This document shows, one piece after another, positions 19,494-28,554 of a stretch of DNA of 64,000 bases. Positions within the stretch are counted from its first letter, which is position 1. Each line of letters opens with the position of its first letter. The position numbers were made by a program, and so were the translations under genes. Source of the stretch: Plebeiibacterium marinum (GTDB lineage: Bacteria; Bacteroidota; Bacteroidia; Bacteroidales; Marinilabiliaceae); assembly GCF_026013615.1 (NCBI RefSeq), contig NZ_JAPDPI010000010.1, positions 79,089-143,088 on the forward strand, in the 5' to 3' direction. Below the pieces are notes generated by a model. That model saw only the letters and a program-made list of their open reading frames with translations, was not told the origin of the DNA and did not search any database.

Positions 19494-19693
19494 CACTCAA
19501 CATATAATTTCAATAATTTTTCTGTTTCTGATTTGATTGCAACCTGCTCAATACATAATTTAACCTGAACCAGCTAAAACAAAACAGAGTATTAGCCAGC
19601 CCAGGTCAGGCTTCTTAGATATATGCTTACACTAACGTGTGACTAAAATATATTCTTCAGACTTACATTACCTTTGTCTCAAGCCGACGGGCT

Positions 19694-19725
19694 TTTACTT
19701 TCTTCCTACAGCTGAAGAAAGTAAA
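19694..19725. repeat. 12-bp perfect inverted repeat
   Basis: TTTACTTTCTTC and its exact complement separated by 8 nt, inside an AG/CT-skewed stretch. It may be part of a dispersed non-coding repeat or a rho-independent terminator-like stem. It is the only strong stem found downstream of the second mannan operon, 236 bp past the GH27 stop. Confidence 0.5.
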
Positions 19726-19960
19726 CAAAGAAAGCCGCCGCTGACATGAAAAAGCTAAAAATCACTGCTCTCCGCTAAAAGAAAAGAACTCATTGCGTTC
19801 AAACAGCTTTTCTTTCTTAACGCTTCGTTTACTGATTTTTTTAACGCTTTTACATGAAGGCGGTTTAGATACCCTAACATATCGCTCATTATCGTATAAC
19901 CTTTATTAATATATACAAAATGCATACTCTTATATTTATTCTCAGTCAATAGTGATTGAT

Positions 19961-21181
19961 TTATTCAACCTTACTTTTACTGATATGAACCATTAAAACA
20001 TCATGAACACCGATAACAGCATTTAATGGTTTTGAGGTATCTCCCAGTTTTTTATCATTAAACAAGTCTTTAATCTTGTACGTATCTTGTTTAAAATTGA
20101 TAAATCGCTGATTCAGGTCATCACCCATTTCATGTTTCAACCAGTTAAATTCCAAATTAAAATCCGCATCATTTTTATTCACAAATGCAATAGCCCAATC
20201 GCCGTCGGCTAAAGGCTTGATCCATGTTTCAATATTAAATTCGTTGCTAAATCTAAATCCCTGAATACCCAAGCTATCCTGATTAACAGCGATTACGCCT
20301 TCATTTGTGAGCGTTTTAATGGTTTCCTGACTTGCTGTTCGAATATCATTACCCATGATTAATGGAGTGGCCAACATAGCCCACATGGCAAAATGGCTAC
20401 GATTTTCTGCATCAGAAAACTCATTGCCCACTTCCATCATATCAAAATCATTCCAATGTCCCGGACCAGCATATTTACGGATGTCTTTGCGCATATCAAT
20501 AATCTTCCACAACCCCCATGAAGACCAGGTACCGTGTCCTACTTCACAGTCCCAACAATTGATGATATCCCCGGTTACTCTCCAAAGATGCCCCATCTCT
20601 TTTCCCCATTTCCATGGTTTATTATCGCCCCATTCGCAAATACTAAATACAATTGGACGTCCTGTTTTATAAAGCGCATCTCTCATGGTATGATACGCCC
20701 CTTTGGCATTTAAATTTTCAGTATTGCACCAGTCGTATTTCAGATAATCCACTCCCCAATCGGCATAACACTGCGCATCAATATACTCATATCCTCTGCT
20801 TCCGGGGTATCCACCACAGGTTTTACTTCCGGCACAATTGTAAATACCAAACTTTAATCCTTTTGAATGAATATAATCGCCCAATGCTTTCATCCCACTT
20901 GGGAAACGTTTGGGATCGCCATAAAGCTTTCCTTCCTCATTTCTTTCTTTGGCCATCCACCCATCATCAAGATTTAAATAGATATACCCGGCATCTCTCA
21001 ATCCCAATTCAACCATGGCATCAGCGATATCTTTAATCATATCCTCATTTATATCACAACCAAATGTATTCCAGCTGTTCCACCCCATTGGAGGGGTCAT
21101 TGCCAATCCTTCATACTTTTGACTAAAGCCGTTTAAACAAATCGCAACAAGAAATGCGATTACCATGTATTTTTTCATCAT
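19961..21181 (-). CDS. GH27 alpha-galactosidase, secreted
   Basis: Second GH27 enzyme and last gene of the second mannan operon. Two adjacent ATGs (21181 and 21178) are possible starts. A type I signal peptide covers 1-20 (NGFS, then QKYEG). Nucleophile Asp150 in DYLKYDWCN and acid/base Asp205 in WRVTGDIINCW. It is nearly colinear with the enzyme at 1504-2712, with whole blocks identical (YPGSRGYEYIDAQ, GRPIVFSICEWGD), so one arose by duplication. Predicted to remove galactose from galactomanno-oligosaccharides in the periplasm before they are taken into the cytoplasm. A gap of 137 bp with hairpins separates it from the sugar transporter gene upstream. Confidence 0.93.
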   Translation of the reverse strand: MMKKYMVIAFLVAICLNGFSQKYEGLAMTPPMGWNSWNTFGCDINEDMIKDIADAMVELGLRDAGYIYLNLDDGWMAKERNEEGKLYGDPKRFPSGMKALGDYIHSKGLKFGIYNCAGSKTCGGYPGSRGYEYIDAQCYADWGVDYLKYDWCNTENLNAKGAYHTMRDALYKTGRPIVFSICEWGDNKPWKWGKEMGHLWRVTGDIINCWDCEVGHGTWSSWGLWKIIDMRKDIRKYAGPGHWNDFDMMEVGNEFSDAENRSHFAMWAMLATPLIMGNDIRTASQETIKTLTNEGVIAVNQDSLGIQGFRFSNEFNIETWIKPLADGDWAIAFVNKNDADFNLEFNWLKHEMGDDLNQRFINFKQDTYKIKDLFNDKKLGDTSKPLNAVIGVHDVLMVHISKSKVE

Positions 21182-21222
21182 TTATGTATTTTATAGATTT
21201 ATACTTTATTTGTAAATAATGC

Positions 21223-21283
21223 CAATCAAGGTTTGATTGTACGACTCCGCTGCCTGTCCGGCAACAGACAAGCAGAGGAGTCG
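21223..21283. repeat. GC-rich compound hairpin between transporter and GH27
   Basis: A small stem CAATCAA-GGT-TTGATTG (21223-21239) stands beside a larger imperfect hairpin at 21242-21283 that begins CGACTCCGCTGC and ends GCAGAGGAGTCG. The inner part pairs TGTC with GACA. A T tract follows only on the plus side, so it is not a good minus-strand terminator. It may be a REP-like element or an mRNA-processing stem within the operon. Confidence 0.55.
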
Positions 21284-21318
21284 AACGTTTTTTTGAAACC
21301 TGGATTCGCATAAAAATT

Positions 21319-22695
21319 TTATTTCTTCCTTCTTAGAGACAGCTCGTTGGTAATTCCGAGCATATAATTATCGGTAAGTTTATATAATAACAGCAAGGCA
21401 CCTGACAATCCGGCGGTAATTCCCGGAAAAACACTTATCATCAAGCGAATACCCTCTAAGGATCTGGCTGTTTGTTCAGCATTTGCTTCAAAACCATATG
21501 TTCCCAGAATATATAAAGGAAGGACTCCCCCTGCCATCAGACCTAATTTCTGCGACATGGATGAAGACGAGAACAGCAGACCTGTTGCCCTGCGTCCGGT
21601 TTTCCATTCTGAATAATCGGCAATATCGGCATACATCGACCAAACAAGAGGCAACACAATTCCGGCACTAATTCCGTTTATAAGATTCAAGACAAAAATC
21701 AAGAACACCTGTTGCGGATTCAACCAATACAATAAAACACTAAGTATGGCAGATAAAAACATGGCTATAATAAAGGTATTTTTCTTTCCAATCCGGTTTG
21801 ACACCGGGATCGCCAGCAAAACACCCAACATATTGGCCACCAACCATATCGTCATGTACATACCCGACAGCTTTCCCCAGCTCACATCACCCAAAACAGG
21901 CAACGTTTGATCTTGCACAAAATACTTAAAGTAATACATTATACTGGACTCCCTGAAGGTTAAAAACACAAGCATTAAAACCCCGGCTCCAAGCATGATA
22001 AACCATTGTGCGTTTTTAGCCAGGTCTTTTAAATCACTCCACACAGAGTTGTTTTCTTTAATGGCTTTTACATGCTCCTTTGTCCATAGATAAGTCATCA
22101 CAAAAAAGAAAGCCGCAACAACAGCATAGATTGTAACCATATATTGGTAGCTTTTTGCATCACTCGCCCCTGCATTTTTAAAGAATTCCAGAATAAAAGG
22201 TGCTGAAGCCGTCATGGCAATACCCCCGGAATAGGCACCTATAAACCTGAAGGAAGCTAAACTGGTACGTTCTTTTGGGTTGTCCGTCATAACTGCCATT
22301 AAGGAACCATAGGGAACATTGATTGCCGTATACACCATCATCATTAAGGTATATGTAATGTAAGCATATATCAATTTGCCCGATGGCCCAAACTCCGGAA
22401 CGGAAAATGTGAGTACTCCGATTATTCCAAAAGGTATGGCTATCCATAAAAGGTAAGGACGAAACTTTCCTTTTGAGGTGTTAGTCCTGTCGGAAATAAT
22501 ACCCATCAACGGATCGTTTAATCCGTCCCATAACCTTACCATGATAAACATAAATGCTACCGATTCCGGCGACAGCTCAACTATATCTGTATAGAAGAAC
22601 GTCAGGTACATGGCAAATATCTTCCAGAACATGGAAGATGCAAAGTCACCAAACCCGTAACCTATTTTTTCTTTAATATGTAGTTTTCCTGACAT
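21319..22695 (-). CDS. GPH-family sugar:cation symporter (MFS), probable mannobiose transporter
   Basis: Inner-membrane transporter of 458 aa with about 12 hydrophobic segments. The start KIGYGFGDFASSMFWKIF and the RLWDGLNDPLMGIISDRT motif are typical of the glycoside-pentoside-hexuronide (GPH) family of sodium- or proton-coupled sugar symporters. It lies 26 bp downstream of the epimerase and GH130 phosphorylase genes. Known mannan loci in Bacteroidota place such a symporter beside the same two enzymes, where it brings beta-1,4-mannobiose into the cytoplasm; here the substrate is inferred from that context. Confidence 0.88.
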   Translation of the reverse strand: MSGKLHIKEKIGYGFGDFASSMFWKIFAMYLTFFYTDIVELSPESVAFMFIMVRLWDGLNDPLMGIISDRTNTSKGKFRPYLLWIAIPFGIIGVLTFSVPEFGPSGKLIYAYITYTLMMMVYTAINVPYGSLMAVMTDNPKERTSLASFRFIGAYSGGIAMTASAPFILEFFKNAGASDAKSYQYMVTIYAVVAAFFFVMTYLWTKEHVKAIKENNSVWSDLKDLAKNAQWFIMLGAGVLMLVFLTFRESSIMYYFKYFVQDQTLPVLGDVSWGKLSGMYMTIWLVANMLGVLLAIPVSNRIGKKNTFIIAMFLSAILSVLLYWLNPQQVFLIFVLNLINGISAGIVLPLVWSMYADIADYSEWKTGRRATGLLFSSSSMSQKLGLMAGGVLPLYILGTYGFEANAEQTARSLEGIRLMISVFPGITAGLSGALLLLYKLTDNYMLGITNELSLRRKK

Positions 22696-22720
22696 AGTAT
22701 TTGATTTATAAAGACACTAT

Positions 22721-23953
22721 TCAATTATTTAATTTCCCTATGCGCACAATAAATTCCATCAAAGCCCTGCAATTGTGATAAGGACATTTCCAAAAGCCTA
22801 CTTTATCTTCTTCAATATGCGGAACCCCTTTTTCGTTTACACTCCAGTACCATTCCCCGTTCACTTTATCAACCAGCTTATTTTTAATAAATTTCCATAG
22901 CTTTTCAATCGCAAACAAATAATCTTTATTTCCTGAAATTTCCCAGGCATCAAACAGACCTACCATGGCTTCTGCCTGTGGCCACCAATGCTTATCTGTA
23001 TCTAAATGATCACCATCCTTTTCATTAAATAAAGAACCATCTTTATCTACCCCTTCTTCCAAAGTAATATAGACAAGGTTTAATGCTGTTTGCTGTACAC
23101 TTCTTATTATTTTTTCATCGCCTGTTACTTCTGCTGCCTCATGCATCAGCCAGGCACCTTCAATATCATGTCCAAATGAAATAGCTTTAGACTTTTGAGA
23201 CCAGTCCATATCAAAAAACAAATTAAAATGGCCGGTCTTTTTATCAATAATTTTATCCTGAAATATCTTAATAAGTGATATGATACTTTGCTTTAACTGC
23301 AGATCTGGCCAAATACGGTACAAATTTGCATAGGGCTCAAGAATATGTAAATGGGTGTTCATCGATTTGGGCAAGTTGGCATCTTTATCGCTAAGTCGCA
23401 TATCTTCAAGTTTTGACCAGTCCCTTTTTAAGGCTTCGATATAACCACCATGTTCCTTGTCCCAATATTTATTCTCGATAATATAATATAACTGCCGGGC
23501 ATATTCCAATGCCTGGGCATTACCTGTTGCCCTGTTGTATTCGGCCAGGGCATATATCCCAAATCCCTGTGCATAAGTCTGTTTCCTGTCACTCGCTACA
23601 TTTCCCTTATAATCTAAAGCCCATACAAAACCTCCATCTTTCTTGTCCCAAAACTGATTTATCAGATAATGAAAAGCCAAATCGGCTATATCCTTATAAT
23701 TTTCTTGTTTGGTTATTCGATAAGCAGCCGCAAAAGTCCACAAAATACGTGCATTCAACACAACACCTTTTATTGCCTTGGGATATTTATTTCCAAAATG
23801 ATCAATTCTACCAATAAACCCTCCATGAACATGATCTATCGCAACACTACTCCAATAATTCAAAAGTCGCGTTAGTTCAGCCTTCATTTCCTCGCTCAAG
23901 GCCAACATATCCGACTTGATTATTTCGTCTTTTAATTCTATTATTTTGCTCAT
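22721..23953 (-). CDS. Mannobiose (cellobiose) 2-epimerase, AGE family
   Basis: Cytoplasmic 410-aa (alpha/alpha)6-barrel enzyme of the N-acylglucosamine/cellobiose 2-epimerase family. It is predicted to turn beta-1,4-mannobiose into 4-O-beta-mannosyl-glucose, the substrate of the GH130 enzyme next door. The catalytic histidines are visible as His262 in SFGHDIEGAWLM and His393 in CPYHNCRALME, and further family words are HLHILEPYANLYR and HWWPQAEAMVG. There is no signal peptide. It is encoded 97 bp below GH130 (with an imperfect hairpin in the gap) and 26 bp above the transporter. Cellobiose activity is possible, but the linked mannanases make mannobiose the likely substrate. Confidence 0.93.
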   Translation of the reverse strand: MSKIIELKDEIIKSDMLALSEEMKAELTRLLNYWSSVAIDHVHGGFIGRIDHFGNKYPKAIKGVVLNARILWTFAAAYRITKQENYKDIADLAFHYLINQFWDKKDGGFVWALDYKGNVASDRKQTYAQGFGIYALAEYNRATGNAQALEYARQLYYIIENKYWDKEHGGYIEALKRDWSKLEDMRLSDKDANLPKSMNTHLHILEPYANLYRIWPDLQLKQSIISLIKIFQDKIIDKKTGHFNLFFDMDWSQKSKAISFGHDIEGAWLMHEAAEVTGDEKIIRSVQQTALNLVYITLEEGVDKDGSLFNEKDGDHLDTDKHWWPQAEAMVGLFDAWEISGNKDYLFAIEKLWKFIKNKLVDKVNGEWYWSVNEKGVPHIEEDKVGFWKCPYHNCRALMEFIVRIGKLNN

Positions 23954-23985
23954 GCCATCCTACTTATTACTTTAAATTTGCAATA

Positions 23986-24030
23986 GCACCAGGTACACAT
24001 CATAATCCCAGAAAAAAGCATACCCGGTGC
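23986..24030 (-). repeat. Intercistronic hairpin between GH130 and epimerase
   Basis: Ten-base arms GCACCAGGTA and TACCCGGTGC with one mismatch and a 25-nt loop, located in the 97-bp gap. No T tract follows, so it more likely tunes mRNA decay or processing than stops transcription. Confidence 0.35.
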
Positions 24031-24050
24031 CTGCCCTATAATAAAGAACT

Positions 24051-25253
24051 CTAAATCATTTTTATGAATTCGTTATTCTTATCAATTAGTTCATTAATGG
24101 TTTCCACAGAAAGGTGCGAATGCAATTTATCCTGAGGAGAATTGATACAGTAATCAACCAATTGTTCTACTGTTGATGTAGCTACATGCATTCTTGTATC
24201 AGAAGATGCATAATAGATATACACTTTCCTCTGCCCATCAGGCAGACAGGCATCATCATCTGTTATCCAGCCATTGGCAAATACAACATTGGATACATCA
24301 CCCACTCTTTCCTCTTTTAAAGGAGCTATAAAATGCCCATGTGGTTTATGCGTTACAATCCACGGTTTTTCTAAATCTGTCATAAACAGGTACAGAGTAT
24401 ATCTTAAACCTGCTGCTGTATTACGCACCCCATGAGCCAGTTGCAACCATCCATGTTCCGTTTTAATGGGAGCAGGCCCTAAACCATTTTTTACTTCATA
24501 AATAGTGTGATAAGTCTTTGCATCAACAATTACCTCCTCTTTTACTTCCGGGTTTTCAATAGTTTCAGATAATCCAAAACCAACACCCCCTCCTTTACCT
24601 GTATCAATAAATCCATCTTGAGGACGGGTATAGAAAGCATATTTACCTTCAATCAAATGGGGAAACAATACTACGTTACGCTGCTGCCCGCTGGTAGAAA
24701 TTAAGTCAGGAAGTCTTTCCCACTCCACCAAATCTTTTGTCCTGGCAATTCCTGCTGCAGCAACTGCGCTGGAAGTATCGCCTTCCGGAGCATTAGGATC
24801 TTTGCGCTCAGTACAAAATACGCCATAGATATAACCATCATCATGCTGCGTTAAACGCATATCGTACACATTGATATCCGGGTTTTCGGTTTGGGGCAAG
24901 GTGATCGGGCGATCCCAGAATTTAAAGTTATCGATTCCGTTAGGACTTTCTGCTACAGCAAAAAATGATTTACGGTCGTTCCCCTCTACACGAACAACCA
25001 ACAGGTATTTACCATTTATTTTAATAGCTCCGGAATTCAAAGTTGCATTAAAACCTATGCGCTCCATTAAAAAAGGATTGGTTTCTTTGTTTAAATCATA
25101 CCGCCAATGCAAGGGAATATGGTCCCTTGTTATAATCGGATTTTTAAAGCGCGCATAAACCCCGTTCACACTAAATTCCTCTTCATTCTTCTTCTCAATT
25201 AAGGTTTTATGCTCTGCCTTAATTCTTTTCAACCTATCTTCAAACAATTGCAT
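24051..25253 (-). CDS. GH130 4-O-beta-D-mannosyl-D-glucose phosphorylase
   Basis: Cytoplasmic 400-aa five-bladed propeller of family GH130, subgroup 1 by its neighbours and sequence. It is predicted to phosphorolyse mannosyl-glucose to alpha-mannose-1-phosphate and glucose, saving ATP. The catalytic aspartate is Asp131 in PDINVYDMRLTQHDDG, the same position as in the characterised Bacteroides enzyme. Other family features are IGFNATLNSGAI and the phosphate-contacting basic residues in VGFG- and HGVRNTAAG-containing loops. No signal peptide. It lies 37 bp below GH26 and is followed by its partner epimerase, forming the classic mannobiose catabolic set. Confidence 0.94.
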   Translation of the reverse strand: MQLFEDRLKRIKAEHKTLIEKKNEEEFSVNGVYARFKNPIITRDHIPLHWRYDLNKETNPFLMERIGFNATLNSGAIKINGKYLLVVRVEGNDRKSFFAVAESPNGIDNFKFWDRPITLPQTENPDINVYDMRLTQHDDGYIYGVFCTERKDPNAPEGDTSSAVAAAGIARTKDLVEWERLPDLISTSGQQRNVVLFPHLIEGKYAFYTRPQDGFIDTGKGGGVGFGLSETIENPEVKEEVIVDAKTYHTIYEVKNGLGPAPIKTEHGWLQLAHGVRNTAAGLRYTLYLFMTDLEKPWIVTHKPHGHFIAPLKEERVGDVSNVVFANGWITDDDACLPDGQRKVYIYYASSDTRMHVATSTVEQLVDYCINSPQDKLHSHLSVETINELIDKNNEFIKMI

Positions 25254-25289
25254 TTTTATTATCTTTTTATAAATAACACCCTTAAAAAT

Positions 25290-26396
25290 CTACTTTTCAC
25301 CTAACCCTTTATAATCTTTCAGCAACAAAATATTTTTCCCTGCACAAAATGCTTTGGCATCCTCCTCTGCAGGATGGCCGGGATAAGGAAAAAAGAAATG
25401 TACTTTAGGATCGTTGCGCCAAACCATGGCATAACTAAGCTCCCTGCTGATGATTGAATCGTTTAATACTTTGCCCAGCTTTTGTGTAAACCATACCGAA
25501 TCGGTAACATTGTCAAGACCGGTTTCGGTTAATGCTGCCAGTTTATTCTTTACATTTGCTAAATGAATAATGGTATGTAACTTATCGATTACCACTGTTT
25601 CTCCATTCTCCATTTTAAAATCATGATAGTTGTCCAAACCAAGAATATCAACAACATCATCACCCGGATACCAGGTAAGGTATTCATCCTCACCGCTAAA
25701 ATTTCTATCGGGAGAGTAGGCAACTGCCATGTTCGACAATCCTTTTATATCCCTTAAATATTCAATAGTAAAACGGAATAATTTCTTAAACTCATCTGAA
25801 GAACAAGCTTTGCTTCCCCACCAGAACCAATCGCCATCCATCTCGTGCCAGGGGCGAAAAATAAACGGAATCGCATTTCCTTTTTCATCTTTTAAAGAAG
25901 TAAAGAAGTTTGCTACTATATCCAGCTGCTTTTTAAAAGCTTCATGATATGCACCTCCCGGTAAAATGTGTTTTACTACTACAGAATCACCATTCCATGC
26001 ACTCACGGTGTCAATCACGGAATAAGGATGCCAGCTAAAAGTATTCACACCTCCTTTATCATGTCCCCAGATGGCCAACCTCTTGATTGCAGAAAAAGGC
26101 ACGCTATCTAAATTATGGGTATGATTAAATTCAATACCTCCAAGTTCCCAACCAAATAAGGCGGGGTAATCACCGGTAACCCTATTCACATCTGATTCAC
26201 CATCGATATAACTCCATTGCATACCATAGGCCAAATCATCCTGATGACCAAAAAGAATACCTTCTCCCTTTATTGATTTTAGTGTTTCAATAATTGGGTT
26301 TTCTTTACTTACAACACCTTTCTTTACAGTAGTCTGGCAAGAGAAAAATGACATTGTTGATACCAGCAAACCGTAGGTTATATTTTTAAATTTCAT
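25290..26396 (-). CDS. GH26 endo-beta-1,4-mannanase, lipoprotein
   Basis: GH26 enzyme of the second mannan locus. The open frame extends to a TTG at 26402, but the ATG at 26396 gives a better lipoprotein signal (MKFKNITYGLLVS...FFSC, Cys20), so I use that start (368 aa). Acid/base Glu185 in RPWHEMDGDWFWWG; nucleophile Glu291 in AALTETG. It is a close paralogue of the enzyme at 42-1151, colinear over its full length. In this class the enzyme next to the epimerase/GH130/transporter set releases mannobiose from the non-reducing end, probably in the periplasm; this role is inferred from the neighbourhood. Confidence 0.93.
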   Translation of the reverse strand: MKFKNITYGLLVSTMSFFSCQTTVKKGVVSKENPIIETLKSIKGEGILFGHQDDLAYGMQWSYIDGESDVNRVTGDYPALFGWELGGIEFNHTHNLDSVPFSAIKRLAIWGHDKGGVNTFSWHPYSVIDTVSAWNGDSVVVKHILPGGAYHEAFKKQLDIVANFFTSLKDEKGNAIPFIFRPWHEMDGDWFWWGSKACSSDEFKKLFRFTIEYLRDIKGLSNMAVAYSPDRNFSGEDEYLTWYPGDDVVDILGLDNYHDFKMENGETVVIDKLHTIIHLANVKNKLAALTETGLDNVTDSVWFTQKLGKVLNDSIISRELSYAMVWRNDPKVHFFFPYPGHPAEEDAKAFCAGKNILLLKDYKGLGEK

Positions 26397-26422
26397 TTTC
26401 AATATTTTAAATTACTGTTGTT

Positions 26423-28363
26423 TTAATCATAGATATTCAGTTCCTTAACATCTTCCTGAAACAGGGTTAGCTGATCATTCTTAAATAAAATGAATTCATC
26501 TTTTGCATTTTGAGGACTATCGCTATTAGGTATATACAGATCGCTTTGTGAGCTTGTCCATGGGGCATTAAACCATGCCAAAACCCATGCAATTCGGATG
26601 TCGTCAGAACCTTCTTTTATGGCATCTAAAACATTATCGTTCCAAAACTCCGGCTTGGTATTGATGTAATCATTACGATATCCGGTTTCGGCCAGAACAG
26701 CTATTTTGTTATGCTCTAAAGCAAATGAAGAAAGATCTACAAGTGAACTTTTCAATGTAGCTTTTGTGGGTTCATAAATATCAACTCCCACTATATCTAC
26801 ATAAGCATCACCCGGATAGTAACTTTCATCTAAAGGATAATTGGGCGACCATGCAAACAACACCAAATCAGATTTTTCTTTGATGTAATCAACAGCCAAC
26901 TGATAAAAATTTATGTATAAATCACTGCTATGGTAGGTGGCTTCACTTCCCCACCAAAACCAGCCTCCACCCATTTCATGGTAAAGTCGCCAAACAACAG
27001 GAAACCCAAGATCATTATTTATGATATCAATAATGGCATCCAACTCTTCATAAAACCAGATACGTGCCCCGTTATTGTTGTTTACGATATCGTACAGCAA
27101 AGTTTTATCTGTTTCCCATGTAATTTCGCTCATATATATCTTATTATCGGTACGGCTTTGCTGATGAAAATCAAAAGTCACCACTGCCCCATTTTGATAA
27201 GCCTCCTTCGCTTCATCAATATGTAATTGCTTTTCCGTGTCAGACTTGTAGAGCATATAATGAGGATCGATACCATAAACTCCTGGATGATCACCGGTGA
27301 CATCCTTACAATCAGAAGTAGTTAAATCGTAACTGAGTGCGTTTAATTTAAACGACAGGGGAAATTCCTGACCGAAGATAAATTGGTCACTATTGGCAAT
27401 ATTCCCCAGGTTGCTTAGCAAATTTTTAGTTTCCTGAGTTGCATTTTCATCAATGGGCACATAACTGCCCGACATAAGCACATTTATTACAACCTCGTCA
27501 CTGGCCGTTGCTCCTGCTGCATCTGTTACCGTAAGGGTAATTGTATATTCACCTTCAGACAAAGCAACCTCTGCTGTTTTTATTGTTGCTAGTGTTTCGC
27601 TTCCATTATTCCACTCGTAAGCAGCTATTTCTCCTTCCACATCCGAAGACCCGGTAGCATCTAAGCTTACCAAAGCACTTGAACTTCCCTGGGGGATATA
27701 ATACGTTTTATCTTCCCCTGCATCGGCTACCGGCAATACGTTATCTGCTTCTGTTATAGTAACCGTGTAGCTTTTTTCTTTGTTGGCCGATTGTAATTTA
27801 TATGATAATGGATTTGTAAAATCATTGGTTGTTTCTTCCGACACCTGCTTAACATCACCTATAAACAGTTCTGATTCTTCAGATACCGTAAACTTTGCAG
27901 TTAATACAGATAAATCACTACCATATAAAACCGTTGCCGTAATATTGTTTTCGTCAATAGAAAAAATAGTATTGGGTAATTCAACAATACTGTAGCTTTT
28001 AATAACTATATCTGTGTAAATGATTACTGTATATTCATTTGTAGTTCCATCTTCCGCTACTATACGATACACTACTTCATCCGAGAAATCCTTTTTTGTA
28101 TAACCCGAACCTTGTACTTGCATGCCTACATATGCTTTAGCCCCCTGTGATATAGTAAAAACAGCCGTTAAACTACTCAGACTTGTACCATCCAGCACTG
28201 TTGCTTCTATCTTATTTTCGGCAGTTATTGCAAATTCAATATCAGGTAGTTCCTCTATAGCAAACTCCTCTATAATGGCCAGGCTACTTTTTGCTTCTTC
28301 TTTTTTGCATGAAAAAGAAAAAAACAACAGAACGATAACCATTACACACCCAAAATATCTCAT
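26423..28363 (-). CDS. Modular GH26 mannanase with two DUF5018-like domains and a PKD domain, lipoprotein
   Basis: A 646-aa cell-surface-type mannanase. The frame extends to 28432 through a TTG, but the ATG at 28363 places a clear lipobox (FFSFSC, Cys19), so I start there. Domains: two tandem DUF5018-like beta domains at ~27-118 and ~119-207 (paired words ELPDIEFAITAENKIEATVL and ELPNTIFSIDENNITATVL), a PKD domain ~211-296 (PVADAGEDKTYYIPQG, WNNGSE, YTITLTVTD), then GH26 ~302-640. Acid/base Glu463 in VVWRLYHEMGGGWFWWG and nucleophile Glu559 in VLAETGYR. The N-terminal array is probably a stalk that holds the catalytic domain clear of the surface. It is encoded between the IPT surface protein and the second GH26. 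Confidence 0.92.
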   Translation of the reverse strand: MRYFGCVMVIVLLFFSFSCKKEEAKSSLAIIEEFAIEELPDIEFAITAENKIEATVLDGTSLSSLTAVFTISQGAKAYVGMQVQGSGYTKKDFSDEVVYRIVAEDGTTNEYTVIIYTDIVIKSYSIVELPNTIFSIDENNITATVLYGSDLSVLTAKFTVSEESELFIGDVKQVSEETTNDFTNPLSYKLQSANKEKSYTVTITEADNVLPVADAGEDKTYYIPQGSSSALVSLDATGSSDVEGEIAAYEWNNGSETLATIKTAEVALSEGEYTITLTVTDAAGATASDEVVINVLMSGSYVPIDENATQETKNLLSNLGNIANSDQFIFGQEFPLSFKLNALSYDLTTSDCKDVTGDHPGVYGIDPHYMLYKSDTEKQLHIDEAKEAYQNGAVVTFDFHQQSRTDNKIYMSEITWETDKTLLYDIVNNNNGARIWFYEELDAIIDIINNDLGFPVVWRLYHEMGGGWFWWGSEATYHSSDLYINFYQLAVDYIKEKSDLVLFAWSPNYPLDESYYPGDAYVDIVGVDIYEPTKATLKSSLVDLSSFALEHNKIAVLAETGYRNDYINTKPEFWNDNVLDAIKEGSDDIRIAWVLAWFNAPWTSSQSDLYIPNSDSPQNAKDEFILFKNDQLTLFQEDVKELNIYD

Positions 28364-28500
28364 ACAATTATTTTTTTTGATTATATGTTCATTTATCGAA
28401 CAGAAAGGAAATAACAAGATAGATGCACCCAATTGTGAGTCAACTCCTATTATAATATCAGTTATCTGTTTCTTGCCAGAATATGATTAAACTTTCTAAA

Positions 28501-28527
28501 ACCTAACAGGCACCAGGCCTGTTAGGT
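28501..28527 (-). terminator. Rho-independent terminator after surface glycan-binding protein
   Basis: Perfect 11-bp stem ACCTAACAGGC / GCCTGTTAGGT with a 5-nt loop, 28 bp below the SGBP stop. On the minus strand it is followed by TTTT. It would reduce transcription from the SusC/D/SGBP genes into the enzyme genes, as does the stem in the first mannan locus. Confidence 0.75.
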
Positions 28528-28554
28528 ATAATAATTCTCCAAGTATAATTTTAA

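Larger units (their letters stand above)
18576..19960. other. Gene-poor interval with decayed coding remnants
   Basis: About 1.4 kb without an intact gene. On the minus strand it contains the broken start of an HTCS-type gene (18942-19168) and an in-frame stretch resembling a glycoside hydrolase C-terminus (19416-19493), listed separately. At 19507-19563 another minus-strand open stretch reads EQVAIKSETEKLLKLYVEC before a stop; I do not recognise it. At 19694-19725 is a perfect 12-bp inverted repeat. The 64-codon ORF at 19755-19949 has no recognisable features. I read the interval as deletion debris between two related loci. Confidence 0.6.

Noticed and set aside
19755..19949. Minus-strand ORF of 64 codons in the gap before GH27
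   Set aside because: No signal, domain or family word, serine/lysine-rich translation, and it lies in a decayed repeat-containing interval; not supported as a gene.
28122..28490. Plus-strand ORF of 122 codons across the start of the modular GH26
   Set aside because: Antisense to the lipoprotein signal and first DUF5018-like domain; no independent features.
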